A DNA stretch of 64,000 bases, taken from positions 1 to 64,000 of the forward strand of contig JAAXTM010000009.1 of assembly GCA_013336525.1 (NCBI GenBank), given 5' to 3'. Within the stretch, counting starts at the first letter, position 1. The number at the start of each line of letters is the position of its first letter. This DNA is from Geobacteraceae bacterium. GTDB taxonomy: Bacteria > Desulfobacterota > Desulfuromonadia > Geobacterales > Pseudopelobacteraceae. The notes below the pieces were generated by a model. It had not been told where the DNA came from. It saw nothing but the letters and a program-made list of their open reading frames with translations, and did not search any database. The position numbers and the translations under genes are program-made. Positions 20,150 through 31,366 of the stretch are shown one piece after another.

Positions 20150-20563
20150 TCACTCCTCGGACAATTTTCGTTTCAGCAAGTCGAACTTGCTCTGGGGACT
20201 GCCGTGAACCAGAGTTGCTTTTTGCGTATCATCGTTCCACAGTGAGATGTACCCCTTCCATTCTTTATTGGAAAGAAGTTCCATGAGCGTGTTGAGCACC
20301 TCGATTGACGCAGGTTCGTGGAATGCATTATATCCACAGTAGCCGCCTGGAGGAACCAGGCGGAAAGCACCATACCCCTTGGCAACGCTACGTGTTACAA
20401 CTACAGGCTCTCCGCTTTCCCAATTAATCTCTTCGTAGGCTGTCCAGCCACAGACAGGGCACATCACGCGCCTGGCACTGTTTTTCCCCCATCCTTCGGT
20501 ATCTACTCTGGCATAGATGAAGCCACACTGCCCACAAGGTTCGTGCATGTCTCTGAGAGGCAT
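20150..20563 (-). CDS. Zinc-ribbon protein of unknown function inside the his series
   Basis: Not recognised. The 137-aa soluble protein has two CxxC pairs, CGQC near residue 10 and CPVC near residue 36, separated by a basic stretch, which together would bind one zinc ion. The rest is a mixed alpha/beta domain with a glycine-rich turn [12 protein letters not shown] and a charged C-terminus. It starts 12 bases after hisC ends and stops four bases before hisB, so it is almost certainly co-transcribed with histidine genes. No active-site signature is visible; a role in metal handling or regulation would be guesswork. Confidence 0.75.
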   Translation of the reverse strand: MPLRDMHEPCGQCGFIYARVDTEGWGKNSARRVMCPVCGWTAYEEINWESGEPVVVTRSVAKGYGAFRLVPPGGYCGYNAFHEPASIEVLNTLMELLSNKEWKGYISLWNDDTQKATLVHGSPQSKFDLLKRKLSEE

Positions 20564-20575
20564 TATAATCTCCTT

Positions 20576-21628
20576 TTATCCAATTTCTTTAAGGGTGGCC
20601 AACGTCGTTTCCATTTCTTCGCGTGTTCCGATAGAAATCCGCAGGCCATGTGCCAGCAGCGGATCGGATAGTAGACGAACAAGAATTTTGCGCTCGTACA
20701 AGCCATTATAAACCCGCAGGCCGTTTCTGTCCGGAGGCGATGCAAAAACAAAATTTGCTTGAGAAGGTATCACGCCGTAGCCGATTGCAGTCAACTCTCG
20801 GGTGAACCATTCACGGGTTTCTATAATCCTGCGGCAGGATTCCTGAAAATAGGATTGATCCTTAAGGGCAGCAACGCAGGCAGCCTGTGCCAATCGATCA
20901 AGGTTGTAGTGATCACGTATCTTGTCCAGAGCGGCAATAATTTCAGGACGGGCAATAGCAAGTCCCAGACGCATGCCGGCCAGGGCGTAACTTTTTGAAA
21001 AGGTACGAGTGACAACGACATTTTCGTATTTTTTTACCAGTTGGAGGGCGTTGTGGTCGGCAAAGTCTGCATACGCCTCATCAATCACCAGAAGTCCGCC
21101 GCAGTTTCGAGCAAGTTCTTCGATGTATTCCAGTGGAAATGCGAATCCAAGCGGTGAATTGGGAGTGGTCAGGAAGAAAATCTTGCCGTGGTAGTATTCT
21201 GGAAAGGCCTCAATCTTGAATGAATCGGATAAGCCGTAGGTGCATACTGCAGCTCCCTGGATCTCTGCCAGTGTTGAGTAGTAGGAATAGGACGGGTGCA
21301 CATAGCCGACATCCTGTCCTTCTCCGGCGCACGCTCTGATCAGATTGTTGAGCACTTCGTCGGAACCGTTGGCCATGATGATCCAGGATGGATCAAAACC
21401 GTACAGCTCCCCGGCCGCCTCGCGCAGTTTCTGGCTGGAAGCGCTTGGGTACGTCCGCAGGGAAGCACCGTCACTCCCGATTTCCGCTAGAATCGCTTCT
21501 ACGACTTTTGGCGATGGTGGATATGGGTTTTCGTTGGTATTCAGTTTGATCCATGCCGCTATGTCAGGCGGTTGGTAGCCTGGTACGTAGCCGTTCATTG
21601 AGGCGATATTAGGTCTGAGTAGGTTCAT
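20576..21628 (-). CDS. hisC: Histidinol-phosphate aminotransferase
   Basis: PLP-dependent transamination of imidazole acetol phosphate in histidine synthesis. The 350-aa form starting at the ATG at 21628 begins [19 protein letters not shown], as family members do. The PLP lysine is in [14 protein letters not shown]; the aspartate of VIDEAYADF and the arginine of RISIGTREE are also present. An in-frame ATG at 21721 would add 31 residues unlike the family; neither start has a clear ribosome-binding site. The gene follows a GGDEF/EAL gene rather than hisD directly. Confidence 0.93.
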   Translation of the reverse strand: MNLLRPNIASMNGYVPGYQPPDIAAWIKLNTNENPYPPSPKVVEAILAEIGSDGASLRTYPSASSQKLREAAGELYGFDPSWIIMANGSDEVLNNLIRACAGEGQDVGYVHPSYSYYSTLAEIQGAAVCTYGLSDSFKIEAFPEYYHGKIFFLTTPNSPLGFAFPLEYIEELARNCGGLLVIDEAYADFADHNALQLVKKYENVVVTRTFSKSYALAGMRLGLAIARPEIIAALDKIRDHYNLDRLAQAACVAALKDQSYFQESCRRIIETREWFTRELTAIGYGVIPSQANFVFASPPDRNGLRVYNGLYERKILVRLLSDPLLAHGLRISIGTREEMETTLATLKEIG

Positions 21629-21724
21629 AATGTTTTGAGGAATACCACGCTTGCGGGATCGGTTCAAGTCTGAATCTGGAATTGCATCATCTGACAGTGC
21701 GAACATGTCATGATTTGGCATACT

Positions 21725-23596
21725 TTAGCTATGATTATGGCAATATTCCACAAACTGTTTTTTCGATAGTGGTCTCGAAAAGTAGTATCCTTGGAACATG
21801 TCGCAGTCGTGGCGAAGCAGGAAGTTAAGTTGTTCTATCGTCTCCACTCCCTCAGCCACAACCCGCAGTTTGAAAATTTTGGCCATATTGAGAATAGTCA
21901 CAACCATCGCCTGGTTCTGCTCATTTTGATCAATAACACTTACAAAAGAACGGTCAATCTTAACCTCATCAATCGGCAGTCGGTTCAGGTAGTTGAGGGA
22001 TGAATAACCGGTGCCGAAGTCGTCCATGGAGAAACGAATCCCACATTCTTTCAGTCTGTGCATGAGTGTAATAACTTGGGTAATATCTTCAGCAACAACC
22101 GATTCGGTTATCTCGAAGACTACCTTGCCACACAGTTTGTCGCAGTGATAACGTTGCACCAGCGTCTCAACCTGTTCAACGAAGGTGTAATGTGTTAATT
22201 GCCGCATACTGATGTTAATGGAGAGCTGCTGGAGCGTGATGCCGGCATCACACCATTCGCGCAGCGTCTGGAAGCTCGTTTCGAGGATATGATTTCCCAA
22301 TTCTATGATCAAGCCGGTCTGCTCGGCAATATCTATAAACTTGTCTGGCGGAACCGGACCGATCGCCGAGCTATTCCAGCGCGCCAGCACTTCTGCTCCA
22401 ATGACCTTTCCTCTGCTATCGACCAGTGGCTGATACTGCAGCGTTATCTCATGGTTGGGCAGTGCGAAGTGCAGCAGGCGTTCGATCTCCATATTTTTTT
22501 CAACCCGGTCCGACATCTCCTCATTGAACAGGAATACACCATCGCGCCCCTTAGCCTTTACCTCATACATTGCAATGTCAGCTTCCTTGATAAAGTTGTT
22601 GGCGTTGGTGCTGCGACCACTGACGATGCTGACTCCGATACTGGCACTGATGTATAGATGGTGCTGATCCACAACATAGGTTTCCTTCAAGTTTGCAATC
22701 AGCTGTTCGGATAGCTTGATCGCAGACTGAGAGCAGAGTTCACAGTCGACAAAAGTGCTGCCAACCACGATGAATTCATCGCCACCGAGCCGGGCAACGA
22801 TAGTATCTTTAGGCAGCTGCTGCTGCAATCGGTGGGTAATCTGCTGGAGGAGCAGATCGCCAATGTCATGTCCCAGAGAGTCATTGACAGTCTTGAAATG
22901 GTCAAGGTCGAGTAACAGCAGGTAGGAAAAACCGGCATTTTCCTTCAGGGTATTCATCAGCCTCTGTAGATGATCAATAAAATAGTGCCGGTTGTACATG
23001 CCGGTCAGTACATCATGAGTCGCCTGGTGATCTGCTTTCATCAACAGATGATTGGTGCTGTTCGCGGCATACAGCAACACCCAGGTGAGGGTACAGGCGA
23101 ATGCGGTAAGTACATAACCATGCCAGGCGCCGATCAGCAAAAAGTAGACTATCAGCGGGATCATCAGGATGAAAATACTGGGTTTGAAGAGTTTGCGGTC
23201 CGAAGCCAGCAGAGAGGCTGCAACTACTGAAGCACCGATTTCGGTGAATATGGCAATGTAATGGAGTTTTTGCGAATCGTGTCTGACGTAGAGCAGAAAG
23301 ATGAGTGCCCAGAGGAGCATGAATATGTAGAAAAACCATGAAAGCTCGCAATACCAAGCTTCGCGTTGATTTTCGCCCATGGTTTCAAAATCGAAGTTAC
23401 GATAGAGACGGTACCCCCAGAATGACTCGGCAACAATCAGCAGGTACCAGACGAATGCCGGTGTAAATATGTCGTTCAGCCAGCCGAGAAATAGATAACC
23501 CAATCCCGGAAGTAGCGAAAGTGCGATTATAATCGGAATCTGGCGATGTAAAAAGGTGTAGAATCGTTTACTTATCATCAGTATACTCGTTGTCAC
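21725..23596 (-). CDS. Membrane GGDEF-EAL protein (c-di-GMP turnover) within the his series
   Basis: The 623-aa protein has about five or six N-terminal membrane helices (residues 18-185, no large periplasmic loop), then GGDEF (about 190-360) and EAL (about 370-620) domains. GGDEF is intact (RLGGDEF), and the base-selecting residues look canonical for c-di-GMP (FKTVND, GHDIGD) rather than the serine variant that makes cGAMP. The inhibitory RxxD site is lost (LPKD). In the EAL half the signature reads EVL instead of EAL, but FEITES, DDFGTG, the lysine of VKIDRSF and VVAEGVE are kept, so phosphodiesterase activity is plausible. It starts with GTG 15 bases after hisD and stops 97 bases before hisC, making it an insertion into an otherwise metabolic series. 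Confidence 0.9.
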   Translation of the reverse strand: MTTSILMISKRFYTFLHRQIPIIIALSLLPGLGYLFLGWLNDIFTPAFVWYLLIVAESFWGYRLYRNFDFETMGENQREAWYCELSWFFYIFMLLWALIFLLYVRHDSQKLHYIAIFTEIGASVVAASLLASDRKLFKPSIFILMIPLIVYFLLIGAWHGYVLTAFACTLTWVLLYAANSTNHLLMKADHQATHDVLTGMYNRHYFIDHLQRLMNTLKENAGFSYLLLLDLDHFKTVNDSLGHDIGDLLLQQITHRLQQQLPKDTIVARLGGDEFIVVGSTFVDCELCSQSAIKLSEQLIANLKETYVVDQHHLYISASIGVSIVSGRSTNANNFIKEADIAMYEVKAKGRDGVFLFNEEMSDRVEKNMEIERLLHFALPNHEITLQYQPLVDSRGKVIGAEVLARWNSSAIGPVPPDKFIDIAEQTGLIIELGNHILETSFQTLREWCDAGITLQQLSINISMRQLTHYTFVEQVETLVQRYHCDKLCGKVVFEITESVVAEDITQVITLMHRLKECGIRFSMDDFGTGYSSLNYLNRLPIDEVKIDRSFVSVIDQNEQNQAMVVTILNMAKIFKLRVVAEGVETIEQLNFLLRHDCDMFQGYYFSRPLSKKQFVEYCHNHS

Positions 23597-23611
23597 CGGC
23601 CGTATTGTTTT

Positions 23612-24913
23612 TTACTGTAAGTCCTTTTCAAGCCTTACAGTGACTGATCGGCCATGTGCTTCCAAACCTTCCAGCCCGGCAATTCTCGCAATATCGTTGC
23701 CCAGTCGCTGCAACCCATTTTTTGAAAAATATACAATCGATGATTTTTTGACAAAATCATCGACCGATAGCGGGGAAAAAAAGCGCGCTGTGCCCCCTGT
23801 TGGCAGGGTGTGGTTCGGGCCGGCCAGATAATCTCCGGCCGCCTCTGGTGTCCAGTGCCCCATAAATATGGCACCGGCGTTGGTGATCTGCGAGAGGATG
23901 GCAAACGGATCAGCCACAGCCAGTTCCAGATGCTCCGGTGCAATCCGGTTGGAAAATGCGATTACTTCGTTCAGCGTATCAGCAACAATAATTGCCCCAT
24001 ACTTCTCCCAGGAAGCGCGGGCGATTGTCTCACGGGAGAGCGTTGACAGCTGCATCTCTACTTCGGTAGCCACTTTTTCTGCAAAGTTCCGGTCAGTTGT
24101 GATCAGGATTGATGAAGCCAGTTCATCATGCTCTGCCTGGGAGAGCAGATCGGCCGCAATGTGAACGGGGTTGCCGCTACCGTCATTGATGATCAGGATC
24201 TCGCTCGGTCCGGCGATCATGTCGATACCGACCTGGCCAAATACAAGTTTTTTTGCGGTGGCGACATAAATGTTGCCCGGTCCGGTGATCTTGTCAACCT
24301 TTGGAATGGTCGCTGTGCCATAGGCCAAGGCAGCAATCGCCTGTGCTCCGCCAACCCGGAAAATACGGTGGACACCGGAAAGGCTTGCAGCCACTAGTAC
24401 ATGGGGGCTGATCTCACCACCGGGGGAGGGTGCTACCATGATAATTTCACCGACTCCCGCGACTTTGGCCGGAACGGCGTTCATGATCACGCTGCTTGGG
24501 TAGCTGGCCTTGCCGCCCGGAACGTAGATCCCTACCCGTGACAGAGGTGTAACCTTCTGCCCCAGCATGATGTCAGGCTCTTCGGTTGATATCCAGGTCT
24601 GCTGCTTCTGCTTTTCGTGGAAGCTGGTAACCCGCGTTACCGCCAAGCGGAGTGCGGCGATCTCTTCGGCAGAAACCTGGGCAAAAGCCGCCTCAATCTC
24701 TGCGGGTGTGACTTCCAGTTCGGCAACAGATGCTGCTTCCAGTTTGTCAAAGCGGCGGGTAAGTTCAAGCACTGACGCATCACCGCGCTGACGGACATCG
24801 GCGATAATGCCAAGTACGGTCTGTTCAACTTCACGGCCGCTCTCTTCTCCGCGCGTCAGGATGGCGTCGAATTTCTGAGTGAAACCGGGGTCATTGATGT
24901 CGAGAAATAGCAT
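23612..24913 (-). CDS. hisD: Histidinol dehydrogenase
   Basis: Oxidises histidinol to histidine in two NAD-linked steps. The 433-aa zinc enzyme has normal length. Visible signature parts are the long block around GPGNIYVATAKKLVFG and GIDMIAGPSEILI, the zinc-ligand segment LLSQAEHDELASS, RIAPEHLEL and the end block AGPNHTLPTGGTARF followed by SPLSVDDFVKKSS. It follows hisG by 12 bases. Confidence 0.96.
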   Translation of the reverse strand: MLFLDINDPGFTQKFDAILTRGEESGREVEQTVLGIIADVRQRGDASVLELTRRFDKLEAASVAELEVTPAEIEAAFAQVSAEEIAALRLAVTRVTSFHEKQKQQTWISTEEPDIMLGQKVTPLSRVGIYVPGGKASYPSSVIMNAVPAKVAGVGEIIMVAPSPGGEISPHVLVAASLSGVHRIFRVGGAQAIAALAYGTATIPKVDKITGPGNIYVATAKKLVFGQVGIDMIAGPSEILIINDGSGNPVHIAADLLSQAEHDELASSILITTDRNFAEKVATEVEMQLSTLSRETIARASWEKYGAIIVADTLNEVIAFSNRIAPEHLELAVADPFAILSQITNAGAIFMGHWTPEAAGDYLAGPNHTLPTGGTARFFSPLSVDDFVKKSSIVYFSKNGLQRLGNDIARIAGLEGLEAHGRSVTVRLEKDLQ

Positions 24914-24925
24914 AATATACCTTGC

Positions 24926-25573
24926 TCAGTGCGACTGGAGCAGCAGCTCCAACCCCTGAATAATTTGTGATATCCGGTCGTGTTTCGTTTTCAGGCTGGC
25001 CCGGTTGACAATCAGGCGCGTGGTAATTTCGGCAATGGTTTCGACTTCGACCAAGCCGTTCTGGCGCATAGTTTCGCCGGTTGAAACCAGATCCACAATC
25101 CGGTCGGAGAGACCGACAAGCGGTGCCAGTTCGATCGAACCATAGAGTTTGATGATCTCAACCTGTACACCTTTGGCGGCGAAATAGTTTTCCGTTACAT
25201 GCGGATATTTGGTCGCGATGCGAATATGCGACCAGCAGGAGGGGTCATCCGACTTTGCCCGGTTTGCCGGCTCGGCCACCATCATGCGGCAATAGCCAAA
25301 TTTCAGGTCTAGCGGTTCATAGACGTCTTTGCACTGTTCCATCAACGTATCTTTGCCTACGATGCCAAGGTCGGCACTGCCGTATTCCACATACGTCGGC
25401 ACATCCGTTGCCCTTACTATCATATAGCGCATTCGCTGTTCCTGGTTTTCGAAGATCAGCTTGCGGGAATCGGAGAGGAGTTCACGACAGTCGATACCGA
25501 TCTTTCCGAACATCTCAACTGACTCTTCAAGGATGCGCCCCTTCGGGATTGCTATGGTAATCCAGTCATTCAT
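24926..25573 (-). CDS. hisG: ATP phosphoribosyltransferase, short form
   Basis: First and feedback-controlled step of histidine synthesis, joining ATP and PRPP. At 215 aa it is the short catalytic form that lacks the C-terminal histidine-sensing domain and normally needs HisZ; no hisZ is in the window. The phosphate-binding region around [18 protein letters not shown] and the start [11 protein letters not shown] are typical. Its start overlaps the end of murA by four bases. Confidence 0.95.
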   Translation of the reverse strand: MNDWITIAIPKGRILEESVEMFGKIGIDCRELLSDSRKLIFENQEQRMRYMIVRATDVPTYVEYGSADLGIVGKDTLMEQCKDVYEPLDLKFGYCRMMVAEPANRAKSDDPSCWSHIRIATKYPHVTENYFAAKGVQVEIIKLYGSIELAPLVGLSDRIVDLVSTGETMRQNGLVEVETIAEITTRLIVNRASLKTKHDRISQIIQGLELLLQSH

Positions 25574-26823
25574 TCTTTAACTCTCACGATATCCGCACCA
25601 AGGGCAGCAAATTTTTTCTCTATCGATTCATAACCACGATCCAGATGGTAGATACGAGTGACTTCAGTAGTGCCTTCTGCCGTCAAGCCTGCCAGAATCA
25701 ACGAGGCCGAAGCCCGCAGGTCAGTAGCCATCACCGGAGCACCGGAAAGTTTTTTGACACCTTTTACCGTTGCCGTACTCCCTTCAACGGTGATGTCGGC
25801 ACCAAAGCGCTGCAATTCCGATACATGCATGAAACGGTTTTCAAAGATATTCTCCGAGATAACGCTGGCACCATCCGCTACGCACATCATCGCCATAAAC
25901 TGTGCCTGCATGTCGGTAGGAAAACCGGGGTAGGGACGTGTCTTGATGTTAACGCTCTTAACCCGCCTTGGCCCTTTTACCATGACTACGCCGTCACGGC
26001 TGGTAATTTCAACGCCAGCATCCTGCATTTTGAAAGACAGAGCATCCAGATGTTCAAGTTTCATGCGGTGGATGCGAATTTCACCACCTGTCATAGCGGC
26101 CGCAATCATAAATGTACCTGCCTCGATCCGGTCCGGCATGACCTCGTAATCGGCTGCAGCAAGCTCTGATACGCCCTGAATCCTTATTGTATCGGTGCCG
26201 GCCCCTTCGATCTTGGCCCCCATGCGATTCAGATACAGAGCCAGATCAACAATTTCCGGTTCGCGGGCAGCGTTTTCGAGCAAGGTTTCACCCTTTGCGG
26301 TTGCTGCGGCCATCATCAGATGTTCAGTGCCGCCGACTGTTGAGACGTCGAAGTTAATGCGGGCACCTTTGAGTTGCCGACATCTTGCTTCGACATAACC
26401 ATGTTCAAGAGTTATTTCAGCGCCGAGTGCCTGTAGCCCCTTCAGATGAAGGTTGATCGGGCGGGCTCCGATGGCGCACCCACCGGGCAACGAGACCCTC
26501 GCCTTGCCAAAGCGGGCCAGAAGCGGGCCAAGCACCAATACAGAGGCCCGCATGGTCTTGACCAGATCATAGGTCGCCTCATGACTGTTGATGCCGGTGG
26601 TATCAATTTTAACAATGTTGCCATTGCCCTCAACATGGGCACCAAGTGATTCCAATACTTTGATTGTTGTATTTATGTCTCTTAAAAACGGCACATTGCT
26701 GATCTGGTTGATTCCAGGGGCCAGAATTGTTGCGACAAAAATTGGGAGTGATGCGTTCTTGGAACCGCTGACAGTCACGTCCCCCTTAAGTTTTTTTCCA
26801 CCTTTGATAATAAGTTTGTCCAA
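25570..26823 (-). CDS. murA: UDP-N-acetylglucosamine 1-carboxyvinyltransferase
   Basis: First committed step of peptidoglycan synthesis, adding enolpyruvate to UDP-GlcNAc. The 417-aa protein has the inside-out alpha/beta barrel pattern and the active-site loop [11 protein letters not shown] with the cysteine targeted by fosfomycin. The N-terminal [17 protein letters not shown] is typical. It heads the series into hisG, an order known from Geobacter. A possible -35 (TTGACA, minus strand, 27020-27025) lies about 200 bases upstream, but its -10 partner is poorly spaced. Confidence 0.96.
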   Translation of the reverse strand: MDKLIIKGGKKLKGDVTVSGSKNASLPIFVATILAPGINQISNVPFLRDINTTIKVLESLGAHVEGNGNIVKIDTTGINSHEATYDLVKTMRASVLVLGPLLARFGKARVSLPGGCAIGARPINLHLKGLQALGAEITLEHGYVEARCRQLKGARINFDVSTVGGTEHLMMAAATAKGETLLENAAREPEIVDLALYLNRMGAKIEGAGTDTIRIQGVSELAAADYEVMPDRIEAGTFMIAAAMTGGEIRIHRMKLEHLDALSFKMQDAGVEITSRDGVVMVKGPRRVKSVNIKTRPYPGFPTDMQAQFMAMMCVADGASVISENIFENRFMHVSELQRFGADITVEGSTATVKGVKKLSGAPVMATDLRASASLILAGLTAEGTTEVTRIYHLDRGYESIEKKFAALGADIVRVKE

Positions 26824-27046
26824 TCGAAATACTCCTCTTTGTGCCGATTAAATTTTGCCATATTACTTTATGGACCGGCTCTTGTCCAAAGAAATGTTGG
26901 CCGAAATGTGTGGCGCATTAATATGAAATCAATCGGACAAAACTTAGGTAAAATTATCTGCGGTCACTAAATTCAATATAACTAACGACGCAAAATTATG
27001 GTATCGTCTCCAGCATGTATGTCAACTGCCACGATGGAATGCGGGT

Positions 27047-30000
27047 GTGAATATGTTTAGGTACAGCCTGAAAACCAAAGCCACGCTCCTCTTCCCTTTG
27101 TACATAACAATCTCAATGCTTTGTTTGCTGTTTTTGATACAGCATCTTCTGCAGGGGTATATCAAGGAATCCATTTCCAACCAGCAGTTTCAGATTGCGT
27201 CCAGTCAGGCCGACTTCGTGGATCAGAAGCTAACAGAAGCGCACAAGCAGCTTCTTGCCCTCGCCAGTAAAATTACCCACCCACTGGTTTCTGATCCTCA
27301 AAAAGCTTTAGCGTTTCTTCTGGATCGTGCAGAAACCACTTGGCTTTTTGATAACGGGATATTTTTGATAGATGCCAGGGGGCATATAATTGCCGAACTG
27401 CCATTGGGATTATCAAGAACCGGTAAGGATGTCTCCTCTCGGGACTATATGAAAAAAACCCTGGCTACCAAAGCCAAATATATATCAGATCCCTACATTT
27501 CTTCTCAATCTCACCATCATCCATCTATCATGCTGACCGCCCCGATTCTGGATGCAAACGGTAATGTTCTGGCCGTGCTTGGCGGCAGTGTCGATCTGCT
27601 GCAGCCCAATTTTTTGGGGGGACTGGGTCATCGCAAGGTCGGCCGGACCGGTTACATGTTCCTTTTTGATACTAACAGGACAATGATCGTTCACCCGGAC
27701 CAGAAGCGAATCCTGAAGCTGGATATTCCGTCCGGTGCCAACAAGTTGCTGGATCGTGCCATAAGCGGTTTTGAAGGAACGGGAGAAACGGTTAATACTC
27801 GTGGTCTGGAAACCTTAACCTCCTTTAAAAGGTTGAAGTCCAAAGAGTGGATCATTGGTGTTAACTTGCCGTTGTCTGAAGCGTACCTACCTGTAAAACG
27901 GGTGAGGCATCTTTTCCTGATTTACCTGCCGCTGCTTTTATTGGTTATGTTCCTGTTCATGCGCCGCTATCTGAAACGCCTCACTGCTCCGATAGATTCT
28001 CTCACCATGCATGTGGAAGGGCTGCATGAAAAAAAAGGTGATAATCGTTTTTTCCAGGTGGAGGGGGAAGATGAAATTGCGACGCTGGGTCGAGCGTTTA
28101 ACAAACTTGTGCAAGAAAGCGATCTTCAGCGAGGCAAGCTGGAAAGTGATCTGGTTAGATATGAAGATGCCGATGCACAGCTGCAGCGCCAGAACGAATA
28201 CCTGCAGGCACTGCACGAAACAACTCTGGGGCTGATCAGTCGATTGGGCGTTGCCAGTTTGCTGCAGGATATCGTTGTACGTGCCGGCAGTCTGGTTGGT
28301 ACGGAGCACTGTTATGTGTATCTCAAAAATGCCGATGGGACCGAAATGGATATGGTATATCAAAGCGGTATTTATAACCACCTCCATCATTATCCTATCA
28401 AGCCTGGGGAGGGAATTGCCGGACGAATCTGGAGTACGGGGAAGTTGTTTAATATCGATGATTACAGCCGATGGGAAGGGCGCCTGCCAGACTCAGACCG
28501 TGATGTTCTGCGGGCTATGGCAGGCGTTCCCCTTAAGTCCGGGTCAGAGATAGTCGGGGTTCTCGGCGTTGCTTTTGTAGACGAGGGTGTTCTGCTGAAT
28601 GAAGAACAGCTGGAGCTTCTTGTCCAGTTTGGCGAGCTGGCGTCTCTTGCCCTGGAAAATGCCAGGCTTAATGATGAGTCGCAACGGGAACTGGCTGAAA
28701 GGATAAAGGCAGAAGAACACCTGCGAAAACTTTCGGTAGCTGTTGAGCAGAACCCTGCTTCAATAATGATTACCGATACCAACGGCATTATCGAATACAT
28801 CAACCCGCATTTTACCGCATTGACTGGTTACACTCTTGATGAAGTTATTGGAAAAAATCCTAGATTTCTTAAAACCGGAGAAACCAGCCGCGAGGAATAC
28901 AAACAGCTGTGGGACACCATTCTTTCCGGTGGCGAATGGCGCGGTGAATTTCACAACCGCAAAAAGGATGGTGATCTGTATTGGGAGCTGGCAATGATTG
29001 CCCCCATCAGGGACAACAGCTATTCCATTACTCATTTCATTGCCATCAAGGAGGATATTACCGAACGCAAACAGTTGGAGGGACAGCTCAGGCAAGCACA
29101 GAAGATGGATGCAATAGGACAGTTAGCCGGCGGCATCGCCCACGACTTCAATAATATTCTGACGGCTATTGTCGGTTATGCCAGTATCATGCAGCTTAAG
29201 CTTCCTGACGATAGCCCTCTGAAAAAGCACGCCGAACAGATTGCCGCTACTGCAGAGCGGGGAGCAAGTCTTACTCAGGGGTTACTGGCCTTCAGTCGAA
29301 AGCAGGCCTCTAATCCGGTGGCTGTTGAACTAAATGAAATAATCAGCCGGGTCCATCAGTTGCTGCTGCGGCTTATCAGCGAGGATATCCATCTTGAAAT
29401 CAACCTTGCTCCTTATGAGTTGGCGATTATGGCTGACAGCGGCCAGATGGAACAGGTGCTGATGAATCTCGCGACCAACGCACGTGATGCGTTGCCGCAT
29501 GGCGGTTCAATTACCATTACAACCGAAGCGGTCACTCTTGATTCTGATTTCATTCTTGCCAGGGGGTTTGGCATTCCGGGAAGGTATGCCCTCCTGACTT
29601 TTGTTGATAGCGGTGCCGGTATGAGCGCAGAAGTTGTGAAGCATATCTTCGAGCCGTTCTATACAACCAAAGAGCTTGGCAAGGGGACCGGTTTGGGTCT
29701 TTCAATTGTCTACGGAATAGTCAAGGACCATAAAGGATACACTGTCTGCCACAGCACTGTTGGCCTCGGCACTATTTTCCAGATTTATCTGCCGCTACTG
29801 GATTCGGCACCTGCGGCCAGCACTAAAAAAGTCGGGGGGGTGGTGGATGATGGCAAGGGGGGAGGTTATATTCTGCTGGCTGAAGATAATGAGACGACCC
29901 GTTTGTTTGGCAGGGAAATATTGGAAGAGTTTGGTTATTCCGTTATTGAAGCTGTTGATGGTGAGGATGCTCTGGAGAAGTTTAGTGAACGGGAAGGGCG

Positions 30001-30229
30001 TATCAGCCTGGCTATTCTCGATGTTATTATGCCAAAAATGAATGGTCGTGCTGTCTTTGATGCGATTCGTAAGATTGACCCGGATATGCGGGTACTGTTT
30101 TGCAGTGGTTATGCAAGGGACGTTGTGATAAATCAGGGGGGGCTTGATGAGGAGATGAACTACCTGTCCAAGCCATTTACACCAAAAGAGTTGCTGATGA
30201 AAATCCGTGAGGTGCTCTATAATGGATAA
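27047..30229 (+). CDS. Hybrid histidine kinase: Cache-HAMP-GAF-PAS-HisKA-ATPase-REC
   Basis: A 1060-aa membrane sensor. In order: membrane helix (about 12-34), periplasmic double-Cache sensor (about 40-285, with [11 protein letters not shown] and the repeated [11 protein letters not shown] core), second helix (about 288-308), HAMP, GAF (about 390-545), PAS (about 560-690), histidine kinase domain with the phospho-acceptor in [10 protein letters not shown], ATPase domain with N-box [10 protein letters not shown] and GTGLGLS, and a C-terminal receiver with the aspartate in [11 protein letters not shown]. The start is GTG at 27047 or ATG at 27053; GGAA stands about eight bases before the GTG. 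The next gene encodes an HD-GYP regulator and begins inside its last codons, so phosphate transfer to it is likely. Confidence 0.92.
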   Translation: MNMFRYSLKTKATLLFPLYITISMLCLLFLIQHLLQGYIKESISNQQFQIASSQADFVDQKLTEAHKQLLALASKITHPLVSDPQKALAFLLDRAETTWLFDNGIFLIDARGHIIAELPLGLSRTGKDVSSRDYMKKTLATKAKYISDPYISSQSHHHPSIMLTAPILDANGNVLAVLGGSVDLLQPNFLGGLGHRKVGRTGYMFLFDTNRTMIVHPDQKRILKLDIPSGANKLLDRAISGFEGTGETVNTRGLETLTSFKRLKSKEWIIGVNLPLSEAYLPVKRVRHLFLIYLPLLLLVMFLFMRRYLKRLTAPIDSLTMHVEGLHEKKGDNRFFQVEGEDEIATLGRAFNKLVQESDLQRGKLESDLVRYEDADAQLQRQNEYLQALHETTLGLISRLGVASLLQDIVVRAGSLVGTEHCYVYLKNADGTEMDMVYQSGIYNHLHHYPIKPGEGIAGRIWSTGKLFNIDDYSRWEGRLPDSDRDVLRAMAGVPLKSGSEIVGVLGVAFVDEGVLLNEEQLELLVQFGELASLALENARLNDESQRELAERIKAEEHLRKLSVAVEQNPASIMITDTNGIIEYINPHFTALTGYTLDEVIGKNPRFLKTGETSREEYKQLWDTILSGGEWRGEFHNRKKDGDLYWELAMIAPIRDNSYSITHFIAIKEDITERKQLEGQLRQAQKMDAIGQLAGGIAHDFNNILTAIVGYASIMQLKLPDDSPLKKHAEQIAATAERGASLTQGLLAFSRKQASNPVAVELNEIISRVHQLLLRLISEDIHLEINLAPYELAIMADSGQMEQVLMNLATNARDALPHGGSITITTEAVTLDSDFILARGFGIPGRYALLTFVDSGAGMSAEVVKHIFEPFYTTKELGKGTGLGLSIVYGIVKDHKGYTVCHSTVGLGTIFQIYLPLLDSAPAASTKKVGGVVDDGKGGGYILLAEDNETTRLFGREILEEFGYSVIEAVDGEDALEKFSEREGRISLAILDVIMPKMNGRAVFDAIRKIDPDMRVLFCSGYARDVVINQGGLDEEMNYLSKPFTPKELLMKIREVLYNG

Positions 30230-31295
30230 TAATGGTGGCGGTAAAATATTTGTGGTCGATGACGACCGTTTTGTTCTTGAGAGTGTCACGACACTGCTGA
30301 CTGAATTCGGGTTTTCAGTTCGTGCTTTTTCAAACGGCCAGGAAGCGGTCAGGCAGTTTGTTCTGGAACCGGTTGATCTGGTGCTGACGGACATCAATAT
30401 GCCGATTATGGATGGACTTGAGCTTTTGGAAAAGATCCGCTTTCTTGACAAGGAGACGCCGGTTGTGCTGATGACGGCATATGCCGATCTGGATGTGGCT
30501 GTAAAGGCCATTCAAAAAGGTGCGTTTGATTTTATCATCAAGCCGTACAGGCCGCCGTCACTCATCCACACGGTTGAAAAAGGGGTCAATTTCAAACGTT
30601 TGACCCAGATAGAAAAAAATTACAAGGTGGAGTTGGAGCGCACTGTCGCAACCAGAACAGCGGAACTCAATCAGGCCCTGGGAGAGATCACCCTGATGAG
30701 CCGGGAAATTATTGAACGGTTGACTGCAGCTGCCGAGCTTCGCGATGAAGATACCGGTTTGCATATTTCACGTGTCGGCATGTATGCCAGAAGTCTGGCT
30801 CTCAATTTAAACATGGATGACAGCTTTGTGGATGATATTTCAGTGGCCAGTGCCATGCATGACGTCGGTAAGATCGGAATCCCTGACTCTATTTTACTAA
30901 AGCCGGGCGCTCTGACCGCAGAAGAATTTGCGACTATCAAGCTGCACACTACAATCGGCGAGCGGATATTGAAAGGGTCTCCACACAGGATGCTCAAGAT
31001 GGGGGCAGTTATTGCCGCCACGCATCATGAACACTGGGATGGCACCGGTTATCCTGCTGGTTTAAAAGGGGAGGGAATCCCTATGGAGGGGCGGATAGTT
31101 ATGCTGGTTGACCAGTATGACGCCCTGCGCAACAGCCGGGTCTACAAGCCGGCTTTTGACCACGCCAAAACCTGTGATATTATCCTGAATGGTGATGGTC
31201 GTACCCTGCCGGCACATTTTGACCCAAAAGTTCTGATGGCATTTGATGAAATAAAGGACGAGATTGCCGGGATTTTCGAAAAAAGTCAGGGATAA
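30222..31295 (+). CDS. Response regulator with HD-GYP c-di-GMP phosphodiesterase domain
   Basis: The 357-aa protein has an N-terminal receiver (aspartate in [13 protein letters not shown] near residue 52), a coiled-coil linker and an HD-GYP domain. The metal-binding and catalytic residues are all there: [35 protein letters not shown] and VDQYDALR. It should degrade c-di-GMP when phosphorylated. I chose the ATG at 30222 because GAGG lies nine bases upstream; an in-frame GTG at 30207 is possible. The start overlaps the upstream kinase gene by eight bases, and a strong terminator follows. Confidence 0.93.
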   Translation: MDNNGGGKIFVVDDDRFVLESVTTLLTEFGFSVRAFSNGQEAVRQFVLEPVDLVLTDINMPIMDGLELLEKIRFLDKETPVVLMTAYADLDVAVKAIQKGAFDFIIKPYRPPSLIHTVEKGVNFKRLTQIEKNYKVELERTVATRTAELNQALGEITLMSREIIERLTAAAELRDEDTGLHISRVGMYARSLALNLNMDDSFVDDISVASAMHDVGKIGIPDSILLKPGALTAEEFATIKLHTTIGERILKGSPHRMLKMGAVIAATHHEHWDGTGYPAGLKGEGIPMEGRIVMLVDQYDALRNSRVYKPAFDHAKTCDIILNGDGRTLPAHFDPKVLMAFDEIKDEIAGIFEKSQG

Positions 31296-31328
31296 TGGTA
31301 ATAGAACTATATTAAACAAAGTAAATGA

Positions 31329-31358
31329 AAAGCCCACCAAAAACTTCGGTGGGCTTCA
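31329..31358 (+). terminator. Terminator after the HD-GYP gene
   Basis: AAGCCCACC pairs with GGTGGGCTT around a short loop, 34 bases after the stop at 31295. The tail after the stem (CACTTAATATT) is only moderately T-rich. Confidence 0.7.
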
Positions 31359-31366
31359 CTTAATAT

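Noticed and set aside
29795-30511. Minus-strand open frame of 238 codons across the kinase/HD-GYP junction
   Set aside because: It is antisense to two well-supported signalling proteins and has no domain.
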